From Fragilaria crotonensis (taxonomy: Eukaryota > Bacillariophyta > Fragilariophyceae > Fragilariales > Fragilariaceae): a stretch of 64,000 nt of DNA. The DNA lies in assembly GCA_022925895.1 (NCBI GenBank), contig JAKSYS010000180.1:1-64000 (forward strand), written 5' to 3'. Positions 11,082-18,228 of the stretch are shown piece after piece. How positions within the stretch are numbered: the stretch's first letter is position 1; each line of letters begins with the position of its first letter. The position numbers and the translations under genes were made by a program. Below the pieces are notes generated by a model, which worked only from the letters and a program-made list of their open reading frames with translations, did no database searches and had not been told where the DNA came from.

Positions 11082-11228
11082 GAGTAGTGTCTTTGTCGAT
11101 TCGAGTTCGTTCGGATTGTGAGCAATTCGTATCTTGTGTTGTGTTGTGTCGTGGTGTTCGTCTGTCTGTGTCTCGTGTTCGTCTGTCTGATGGCGACTGC
11201 CCGTCCTTTCCCGATCTTCGGACATGCC
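11082..11228. repeat. YR-1 repeat B2 (coding-sense 5' end)
   Basis: It matches the right part of B1 and marks the right edge of YR-1. LINE-A sequence resumes at 11229. Confidence 0.85.
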
Positions 11229-11360
11229 AGGGAAAATCTGACACTGCGGAAAAAAAACTATACTGGATGTATTCTCAATCGGGGAATATATCCGGTCGTG
11301 TGAGTCAACCTTTCTTTCAGGAAGAAGCGGCAGCACGTTGAATTAGATTTTGGGTTTTTT
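11229..11360 (+). other. LINE-A 3' end
   Basis: The 3' end of LINE-A after the YR-1 insertion. From 11299 it carries the family tail: GTGTGAGTC, a variable stem-loop, AGCGGCAGCACGT, an A/T-rich stretch with TTAGATTTT, then a run of seven T that merges with the target duplication at 11361. Confidence 0.85.
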
Positions 11361-11373
11361 TATCATGGGAAAC
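11361..11373. repeat. Target duplication of LINE-A, right
   Basis: TATCATGGGAAAC, identical to 3713-3725. Confidence 0.85.
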
Positions 11374-11427
11374 GTTGGTGCGATCATGCAATGATCAATT
11401 GGAATCTTGATTTCCCCTTGCCAGGAC

Positions 11428-11444
11428 TCATTCACACCTTTGTG
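11428..11444. repeat. Target duplication of RP-C, left
   Basis: TCATTCACACCTTTGTG, repeated exactly at 12272-12288. Confidence 0.92.
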
Positions 11445-12271
11445 AGAATTTTTTCCGAGGAGTTTTTGCCAAGTAAGTGGTTGTTTCTACGTGAGTTCTG
11501 GTACGTTTTCTACGCAACTTAGAGCACAACAAAGTCAAGTCAACGGATGGCGCTACAGCCTTCCCCCGACCTCTCGTCTACAAGTATCAACACCAATATG
11601 CTTGAGAATGATTGTGGTGCAATTGGCATCAACGCGTATGGAGCGGTTGCAGCGTTTGAGGTATCATCAGATGTGCGACGTGATCGATTTTTTCCTCATG
11701 TAGAAACCGGTATTGGTTCTACGCTGTCTATCCCAATTTTGCTTGATTCAACACCATCAGCGCTTGGGACCTCCGACCGATTGCTGGTATCCATACCAGC
11801 ACCGTGACCTATTTTACTGCTGACCAAGTACTGTGGCAAATCGATATGACTATTGGGGTGACTCCACCCAGTTCCATGACCCAACACCTTTCGCTTACGC
11901 GCTTTGGCGTTTCAAATGACCGAACACACCGCTACCAAATTCCGAACGAAAGTTGAGTGACCCGATCCTCCGAGTATACCGCTACGCACCATATGGTGGT
12001 GCTCTACATGCCCCGGCGTACACTGCGACAACTAAACCTACGGCAACTAAGTTCAATGATCCAAGGTTTTCCCGACTACAGTCACCCTCCCTATGATACG
12101 ACGATTCCATGCAGCATTATTTGGCACAATTTCAGTACGACAGTACTGCAGTAACAGAAAACAATGATGGTGGCCTCTACTGTACCCCAGGGTAGCGGTC
12201 ATCCGTGTGAGTCGAGTTCCGTCTTCGTCCGGAACAGCGGCAGCACGTAAAATAGATATTCGGTTTTTTTT
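11445..12271 (+). mobile_element. RP-C, non-autonomous retroposon with the LINE 3' tail
   Basis: An 827-bp insertion in the transposase of DT-1, bounded by a perfect 17-bp target duplication. Only its last 70 to 80 bases resemble LINE-A and LINE-B: GTGTGAGTC, a GTTCCG...CGGAAC stem-loop, AGCGGCAGCACGT and a T-run of nine (12264-12272, the last T shared with the duplication). The remaining 750 bases match nothing I recognise in the LINE and include short open frames (for example 11547-11807) with no known motif. It is best read as a passenger retroposon that borrows the LINE machinery through a shared 3' end, as tail-sharing SINEs do, but longer than usual. No tRNA-like head or box A/B was recognised. 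Confidence 0.8.
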
Positions 12272-12288
12272 TCATTCACACCTTTGTG
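12272..12288. repeat. Target duplication of RP-C, right
   Basis: Exact copy of 11428-11444. The transposase reading resumes here without frame change: the sequence upstream of RP-C ends in HTFV and this side continues with DLRHLP. Confidence 0.92.
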
Positions 12289-12786
12289 GACCTTCGTCAT
12301 CTCCCAGATAATACTCGTATTCGCACGAAACTACAAAAGAATCTCAAACCTGGAATGTATGCGATTTTGGAATCCTACGATGCAGAAGATGCAGATCCGG
12401 CTGTTCCGAATAATATGATTGGCCTGTACACACTTCATAGGGAACCAGAAGAGGGTCGTGGCAATATGCTGGTATCTATTTACCTCATCAAGGTTGGGAG
12501 CATCTTTGCTCCCACAGTTGGGATTCCGGACTTCGGGAACAGAGACTCAGACAAGTATTTGTTCCTATTCCGAAGAAGAGAGGAATGGCCATCAGCATGG
12601 GATCATTTTGTACAGTACTGTTGCAAGAATAACGAGGAGGAAAGCTTAGAGTCTGAATACGATGAGGAGGATGACGAAGACAACGTGTCACTGCATTACA
12701 TATCACATTGCATGTCCGAAACGTCCGAGCATACTATGCTGTGTTGTACTAGCGACAACGACAGTAATAAAAGTGCCGGCAGTTGA
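12289..12786 (+). pseudogene. DT-1 transposase, C-terminal part
   Basis: About 165 codons, reading on from MINWNLDFPLPGL at 11391-11429 once the RP-C insertion is set aside. Visible segments are FVDLRHLP, GMYAILESYDAED, IYLIKVGSIFAP, GIPDFGNRDSDKYLF and EEWPSAWDHFV, which match my recollection of the C-terminal domain of diatom transposases of this type. A strongly acidic tail follows (ESEYDEEDDEDN). The frame closes with TGA at 12784-12786. DT-2 retains only the end of this region, decayed. Confidence 0.6.
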
Positions 12787-13085
12787 TTAGCTAGTCTAAT
12801 CGGAGTACTTCATGTACTCCACACAACTTCTATTATAGCCTTTATTTGCCTCATCTGCATCTTTGCCGGTCGCCGACGATCGTAAGGGTACTGAGGCTCC
12901 AGGCTTCTATATAGACAACAAGAGCGACAACACTAGCGACATAATCCAAGACAAGAGAGATCCGACCGAACGGTATTGCAGTTCCATCCGATTACACCAT
13001 CGTGGTTTCACCCGTTTTGTCTTGTGAATCCTTGTGACTCGCACGAACTCACGTTGCTACTCCCGTGTGCGAATCGCGCTTGCTA
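12787..13085 (+). other. DT-1 region downstream of the transposase
   Basis: No gene is seen. This stretch is about 85-90% alike by eye to 46000-46300 in DT-2, including TCTATTATAGCCTTTATTTG and CGTGGTTT...CCCGTTTTGTC, which shows that it belongs to the transposon and not to a unique locus. Confidence 0.6.
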
Positions 13086-13791
13086 CCGTATTTCTCGGTG
13101 TCGTGTCTCCCTCGTTGTCCTGTCTACACAGGCCAAAATTTATGTACATTTACTACTCGTATCTTCTCGTCAAGTCATCTACAGCTTTTGTTGTACTGAG
13201 CAAATTTGTTAAGGACATTGAGACGAACAAATTGATATACGACATGATAGGGGAGTCTTGCTCAACAAAATGGAGATATCTTGGTCCAACTCACATGTTC
13301 CGAGTATGATCGTTCAATACAGACACTCATTCCTTGTCCTATCAACCAATAACGAACGTATACGATGTATACATGCAAATTCAGACAAGGTCGATGTCGA
13401 GCCAGAAGTCTGAGTGACAAATCACAACCATTGTTTGTCCCTGACGTTTATCTGACCTTGACCGCTTTTTGCATCCAATGCTATATCCGCGTCGAAAACA
13501 ACGATTAGTTAACATGTTACAGCACATGGAATGACCATCCTCTGCGCATTCTATTGCCTTATTGACTATTATCACGTCTCATGTTGGTCTTATGGAGTGG
13601 GGACATTGTGAAGACGTTCTTTGAAATGCGATAGATTTATGGTTGAGGGTGGAGGCCAAGGCACGAATACAAATTTTACAAGCAATTAATACGCAAAACG
13701 TATGTCTGTCGTAGGGCAAATACTCGGAGTCCTGTCTCCACTCGCCAATTTTTTTGTACATTTGGTGTAGACAGGACACCGAGAAATACGG
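13086..13791. mobile_element. MITE-1, TA-flanked terminal-inverted-repeat element
   Basis: A 706-bp insertion that begins CCGTATTTCTCGGTGTC and ends in its exact reverse complement. The inverted repeats stay recognisable for about 25 bases on each side, with a second matching block TGTCTACAC. It is flanked by TA at 13084-13085 and 13792-13793. DT-2 has the uninterrupted site (GCTTGCTAGTCCTG at about 46289), which confirms the ends. The TA target and simple inverted repeats suggest a Tc1/mariner-like passenger. Two minus-strand frames of about 65 codons inside (13381-13575, 13579-13779) show no transposase motif that I recognise. Confidence 0.85.
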
Positions 13792-13879
13792 TAGTCCTGT
13801 CGCGGCAGGTTATGAGCCCAAGTACAACGAGTACTAATCCTAGTGGCTGATCAAGTTATCCTTAAGGGAAATAATCAGC

Positions 13880-14068
13880 ATGTCGGTCTTTGAGGAGTCA
13901 AACCACGAAGACGACTTCGTTATTCTCACGGTAGACATCGACGATTGTCCAATTGCCGAACTACCACTCACAGAGATATACGATGTGACCACGTCTCTCC
14001 TGAAGGACGACTATACCTCGAGGATACCACATGGCTTGAGGACCAATCGGTATTACACAATTTTCTAG
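13880..14068 (+). CDS. Small acidic reading frame in DT-1, conserved in DT-2
   Basis: A 62-codon frame beginning MSVFEESNHEDDF and continuing with acidic and hydrophobic residues (VDIDDCPIAELPLTEIYDV). The first 41 codons are also present in DT-2 (46379-46504). Across these, seven of eight differences are silent third-position changes and one is Ser to Leu at codon 2; DT-2 then has a stop. This pattern points to past selection on the protein. Function is unknown; it could be a second transposon protein or a downstream exon of the transposase. After codon 45 the two copies no longer align well, so the native C-terminus is unclear. Confidence 0.6.
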   Translation: MSVFEESNHEDDFVILTVDIDDCPIAELPLTEIYDVTTSLLKDDYTSRIPHGLRTNRYYTIF

Positions 14069-14460
14069 TTCAGTTTCGCACAATACGTTCTGTCCGCCGA
14101 CCGTATCTGCGTACACCGAATAGGAAGTTGTCCCGTAAATTTTGTCACCGTTCCTTCTCCTACGTGTTTTTCTAGTATCGTTTCTACACACTCTAAGAGC
14201 ACACTAACAGTCATGAAAGGGAGGTTCCCCGAACCCCCTCGTTTCGATTCGACCATTGTCCCATATCCACCTGATAAAGGCAATGATGTTCCTGCAAAGC
14301 CATATTCGACAGAGCAACAGGGTGAAGAGAAAACAAACCACATTGATTTCACTTTTCCCACTCAAATATTACATTTCTACGTACGCACCTGCTATGTTTT
14401 CTGCGTTGCCGACAACTCAATCAAACAAATTTCCGTGCTCCGACCCATGAACCATCTCCC
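14069..14460 (+). other. Junction region before the minisatellite
   Basis: Around 14069 the similarity to DT-2 is lost. At 14087-14138 the sequence GTTCTGTCC...CGACCGTA...TAGGAAGTTGT is about three-quarters identical to 15260-15311, just upstream of LINE-B ORF1. An open frame starts at 14213 (MKGRFPEPPRFDS) and runs into the minisatellite. It has no known motif and I do not call it a gene. This is most likely the 5' region of LINE-B. Confidence 0.45.
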
Positions 14461-15240
14461 GATCACCGTCCTACTGTCTATTGTTCTACTGACAGATTTC
14501 CTACCGTCTACTGATCCTCCGATCACCGTTCTACCGTCTACTGTTCTATCAACAGATGTTCTACTGTCTACTGATCTCCTGATCACCGTTCTACCGTCTA
14601 CTGTTCTACCGACAGATGTTCTACCGTCTACTGATCCTCCGATCACCGTTCTACCGTCTACTGTTCTACCGACAGATGCTCTACCGCCTACTGATCCGCC
14701 GATCACCGTTCTACCGTCTACTGTTCTACCGACAGATGTTCTACCGTCTACTGATCTCCTGATCACCGTTATACCGTCTGCTGTTCTACCGACAGATGTT
14801 CTACCGTCTACTGATCTCCGGATCACCGTTCTACCGTCTACTGTTCTACCTACAGATTTTCTACCGTCTACTGATCTCCGGATCACCGTTCTACCGTCTA
14901 CTGTTCTACCGACAGATGTTCTACCGTCTACTGATCTCCGGATCACCGTTCTACCGTCTACTGTTCTACCGACAGATTTTCTACCGTCTACTGATCCTCC
15001 GATCACCGTTATACCGTCTACTGTTCTACCGACAGATTTTCTACCGTCTACTGATCTCCGGATCACCGTTCTACCGTCTACTGTTCTACCGACAGATTTT
15101 CTACCGTCTACTGATCTCCGGATCACCGTTCTACCGTCTACTGTACTACCGACAGATGTTCTACCATCTACTGATCCTCCGACCACCGACCTACTGACTA
15201 CTGCCCTACTGACTACCATCCTGACAACCACAATTTCCTA
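14461..15240. repeat. 60-bp minisatellite, 12 good units plus one degenerate
   Basis: Twelve head-to-tail units of exactly 60 bp run from 14461 to 15180, each starting GATCACCGTT, with a degenerate thirteenth to 15240. Each unit is itself built from CTACCGTCTACTG-like subunits. Because 60 is a multiple of three and units lack stops, two plus-strand frames and one minus-strand frame are open throughout; these are by-products. The block lies directly upstream of LINE-B ORF1, the position of promoter monomers in the 5' UTR of some LINEs. Confidence 0.9.
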
Positions 15241-15328
15241 GTTGGGAGTTTTTACATCGAGTTCTGTCCTTCGACCGTACATCCGTAGAAACCGTAGGAA
15301 GTTGTTGCGTATCCTCGCATCGTTCACC

Positions 15329-18226
15329 ATGACTGAAGGAACGGCCAAGTTGCCGTTCTTTGCGTCCGATAATCCCCCTGACATCTCCTCCTCTGAGTTC
15401 AACTTTACTATCGTTGCTTACGTTCAACCTCCCGTTCTGATCGAGCGAGAAAGTGATTTGAAAGCAGCAATTGAAAAGCGACAGATCGAGGATGATAGTT
15501 ACAGACGTTCCGTTTCACCGACCAGTTGGCATAGGTTCACGACCTTAGGATTTCAAGCGACAAATGGAAAAGATTTCGAGAAGGTGTGGCGGCAACGACA
15601 ATCTAACCCTCTCGACTTTCATCGGCTTGTATGGTTTAACTACAAGTCGTATGTTGACCGGGAATTCAATGTCAATCCTAAGTTACATGCGTGGGCAACC
15701 AGTGTCTCTCAACCTTTCCTACTCGAGCACTCACCAGAGTCATTGGAAATGGACACGGAACATTACAATTGGTTAAATATTCAAGCATATTTTACCAAGC
15801 ATCTGGATAAAGGATTGTGGAAAGAAGTGAGGGGAGCGAATAAACGAAATGCCAACAAATCGTCACCGGTTTCATCTCCGACAAACCTTCCTGACACGGA
15901 GGCTTCGGATACACCCAGTAAGACAACACGATTTAGCACTAACTTCGATGATGGAACAATTGAAGAAGGCATACACGATACCCAGAGCCCGGAACCTGAA
16001 ACAGGTTCCCCACAGATGGGAAACATACCAAATTCCCATGGCGACCTTGATATGGGTTCCGAGTCGGATGCTAAACAATCGGCATTCACTCTGAGCAACG
16101 AAGTAATGACAAATGACGGCACTCATCGCATCTCGTTTAAATGGAAACTCTCGCAGAAGGAGTTCAATGAGATTGTTGATGACAAGCAACGCCTTATTTC
16201 GGAACTCCATTCCATGTTGGGCATTGTTTTTCTAGATACCGATGGGTTGTTCTATATGTGGGATGGTGAAGACTTGGTGAATCCAAAAAGAGTTAACGAC
16301 TTGACCATCTCTGACTTGAAAGATTACATGGAGCCTCAGGTAACGAAAGTGCATACTATGCACCTGATTGTGTTTGCAGTGCGTTTCGCGTTCACTGAGA
16401 ATCCTATTTCGTGGAGGAATTCAGATCACGCACAAGAAGCAATGAAGTTGAATAATCTCCGGATCCAGGAGTCCAATATCAACACCATCGCAGGGATCCC
16501 CATTGTGGCCGGTTATATCTTGCTTAAGCATCCGACAATGACTCTCCGTCATAAGTATACCCAATTTCTCAGGTCTCAAGCTGCAGATACATTACCATAT
16601 TTTGACATTCGTCTCCATCGGAAGACGCCAACCGACAAGTCGATTGCTCATTTGGTGGTTTACTGTGGAGAGACCCAGGTGACAGAACTTTGCCAAGGCC
16701 TCTCAAAAATCTTGAACGGACAGCAGACAGCGGTGTTTCTCCCTCGATATACTTTTGCAAATATGTCGAAAGACCAGATTGACAACCATTTTGGCATGCA
16801 TGACACGTATGTTCGAGCATTACGACCAATTTCACTAGCACCGCTGGTGACAACCCTGGATTTGAAGCGGATTGAATATTTCTCGGATGGTACAACAATT
16901 GAAAGGTCGACGCGTGACTGGGTTTCATCTCTCATGCGAACAGACGGGACGACTCATGCACAATGTGATGTGGTCAACGGAACAAAGAACGTCCGAATTG
17001 CTTATGTTATGGCTCCAGCAGCATACGCACCAGAAATCAGAGAGATGGTGACTCAGTACAAAGAACGTTTGCGCCCGATTTCTCATCGAGAAGCTAAGTA
17101 TCGCGAAGGGATTCCAGATTTACCAGATGTAATCCATATTACATCCACGGTTCAAACCAACTTAGACTACATGGCAAAGTTGTCGTCCAGCGACATCTGG
17201 AGTAAGGCTCCATCATCAGTCAAATCTCCGTCCTCTGCTGCAGGGTCACCCAATGTAGCAAGACGTCCAACACAGTCAGGCGGGTCGACTCATAGTGAGG
17301 ACAGAACTCAGTGGCCGTCCCTGGTTAAACGACCAGGAGGAACCAACGCATCTAGTTCGATCACGTCCGAGAGGCAGTCGGGAGGCAAATCTCAATTCAA
17401 GGAGAAATCCACATCCCAAGCTGCCCCGCGAGAGAAAATTTCACAGACCAGTCTCAATTCTGCGGAGAATGACGAGCGAGCAGAAACCGTTTCTACTCAC
17501 TCGCTGACTAATACCTTACGAACTTCGGCGACAACGCGGATGACCGAGCTGGAAAACCAGATGCGAGAATGTCGGGAACTATTACGGTCAAATCGGGAAG
17601 CAGCTCGAGATTCATCGGAACGACTAGTGGCTACTGAGCAGGGTCTTCGCGAAACAATGGAAACTATCACGGAGATGACTCATACAGTGGCTGCCCTTCA
17701 AACGCAGTTCGCCGGTTTCAACATTACGATGGAAAGCATGCGCTTGATGCTTCACACGTTGATGCATCAACAAAGTAACAACACGACTCCGCAGTATGCT
17801 GCGCTCCCATACACCGCCTTCCATCCACCCCCCGCTACCATCCCGTTGGTCACGATTCCGGAATCTTCACATACGGCTACAATGAGTATGGAGTCTGAGG
17901 AAGAAAACCAGTCTACAACATCGGAGGGATCTAAGTATCGACAATCCCCGGAAAAGAAGAAGACAAGGAAACATGAGGATCACAGGAATCCAAATCGCAC
18001 GATTCCCCAGACCGATTTGGCAGATGTTCAAATGCAATTATTTGACGAATCGTCTCCAGACGGACTGCAAGATGCTATCGTCGGTAATCAATACTCAACA
18101 ACAGATCAACTTCCTGGTAGCACAGCTCGGCAGTCACAATCATCACCAACAACTCAACAAACCTCCAGCCCCCCGGACGCTCAATACACACTTCCACGCG
18201 ATCCGGCTGGGCAGGAAGACACATAA
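15329..18226 (+). CDS. LINE-B ORF1 protein
   Basis: The open frame reaches back to 15242, but the Met at 15329 lies in a good context (CACCATGAC) and directly downstream of the conserved UTR block, so I prefer it (965 codons). No RRM, zinc knuckle or other known domain was recognised. A likely coiled coil lies at about 17540-17770 (ELENQMRECRELLRSNREAA and following heptads), as in trimeric LINE ORF1 proteins. The flanks are rich in Ser, Thr, Gln and Pro. ORF1 proteins of LINEs bind element RNA and act as chaperones; that role is inferred from position. It ends in TAA, which overlaps the ORF2 start. Confidence 0.75.
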   Translation: MTEGTAKLPFFASDNPPDISSSEFNFTIVAYVQPPVLIERESDLKAAIEKRQIEDDSYRRSVSPTSWHRFTTLGFQATNGKDFEKVWRQRQSNPLDFHRLVWFNYKSYVDREFNVNPKLHAWATSVSQPFLLEHSPESLEMDTEHYNWLNIQAYFTKHLDKGLWKEVRGANKRNANKSSPVSSPTNLPDTEASDTPSKTTRFSTNFDDGTIEEGIHDTQSPEPETGSPQMGNIPNSHGDLDMGSESDAKQSAFTLSNEVMTNDGTHRISFKWKLSQKEFNEIVDDKQRLISELHSMLGIVFLDTDGLFYMWDGEDLVNPKRVNDLTISDLKDYMEPQVTKVHTMHLIVFAVRFAFTENPISWRNSDHAQEAMKLNNLRIQESNINTIAGIPIVAGYILLKHPTMTLRHKYTQFLRSQAADTLPYFDIRLHRKTPTDKSIAHLVVYCGETQVTELCQGLSKILNGQQTAVFLPRYTFANMSKDQIDNHFGMHDTYVRALRPISLAPLVTTLDLKRIEYFSDGTTIERSTRDWVSSLMRTDGTTHAQCDVVNGTKNVRIAYVMAPAAYAPEIREMVTQYKERLRPISHREAKYREGIPDLPDVIHITSTVQTNLDYMAKLSSSDIWSKAPSSVKSPSSAAGSPNVARRPTQSGGSTHSEDRTQWPSLVKRPGGTNASSSITSERQSGGKSQFKEKSTSQAAPREKISQTSLNSAENDERAETVSTHSLTNTLRTSATTRMTELENQMRECRELLRSNREAARDSSERLVATEQGLRETMETITEMTHTVAALQTQFAGFNITMESMRLMLHTLMHQQSNNTTPQYAALPYTAFHPPPATIPLVTIPESSHTATMSMESEEENQSTTSEGSKYRQSPEKKKTRKHEDHRNPNRTIPQTDLADVQMQLFDESSPDGLQDAIVGNQYSTTDQLPGSTARQSQSSPTTQQTSSPPDAQYTLPRDPAGQEDT

Positions 18227-18228
18227 TG
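18224..18228 (+). promoter_or_regulatory. ORF1/ORF2 TAATG overlap
   Basis: The ORF1 stop TAA (18224-18226) shares its last A with the ATG of ORF2 (18226-18228). Such UAAUG overlaps are known to couple termination and reinitiation in some LINEs, for example SART1. Coupling here is inferred. Confidence 0.75.

Larger units (their letters stand above)
6171..11228 (-). mobile_element. YR-1, tyrosine-recombinase retroelement (PAT/Ngaro-like)
   Basis: A minus-strand retroelement of about 5.06 kb. In coding order it has a short left repeat (B2, 11082-11228), a Pro/Arg-rich N-terminal region, reverse transcriptase, RNase H, tyrosine recombinase, then the right block A2-B1-A1 (7002 down to 6171). This is the split direct repeat pattern of PAT- and Ngaro-type elements. 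It sits in LINE-A near the end of its reading frame without a target duplication, as expected for recombinase-mediated insertion of a circle. It has no Gag-like region, unlike YR-2. The body is very similar to YR-2, so both are young, and it carries several breaks. Confidence 0.8.
3726..11360 (+). mobile_element. LINE-A, 5'-truncated, inserted in DT-1
   Basis: A truncated copy of the same LINE type as LINE-B. It starts inside the region between reverse transcriptase and RNase H (residues PAGQLLRCLVAW match TAGKLLRIAVGW of LINE-B), contains the RNase H, zinc knuckle and C-terminal domain, and ends with the family 3' tail at 11296-11360 and an oligo-T run. The 13-bp flanking duplication shows that insertion was by target-primed reverse transcription. 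YR-1 (6171-11228) later landed near the end of its reading frame, so LINE-A proper is about 2.6 kb. It lacks endonuclease and reverse transcriptase and cannot move by itself. Confidence 0.85.
890..14068 (+). mobile_element. DNA transposon DT-1 (Plavaka/CACTA-like), interrupted
   Basis: DT-1 is a cut-and-paste transposon whose transposase is spread over 920-3725, 11374-11444 and 12289-12786, followed by a 3' region with a small second reading frame to 14068. Three later insertions account for the gaps: LINE-A (3726-11360), the retroposon RP-C (11445-12271) and MITE-1 (13086-13791). Target duplications prove each. A second copy of the 3' part lies at 45888-46638. The terminal inverted repeats were not found, so the outer limits are approximate, and the family name rests on remembered motif resemblance to diatom transposases rather than a search. 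Confidence 0.6.

Noticed and set aside
11547-11807. Protein-coding gene in RP-C
   Set aside because: A short frame without motifs inside a retroposon body. It could be part of a captured transcript but cannot be supported from this sequence.
14392-15231. Long minus-strand frame of repeated VDGRTVIRRS units, and overlapping plus-strand repeat proteins at 14213-15241 and 14796-15197
   Set aside because: They exist only because the 60-bp unit is a multiple of three and lacks stops in several frames. No start, homologue or non-repeat domain supports a protein.
14461-15240. CRISPR-like array
   Set aside because: Units are contiguous, with no unique spacers and no cas genes.
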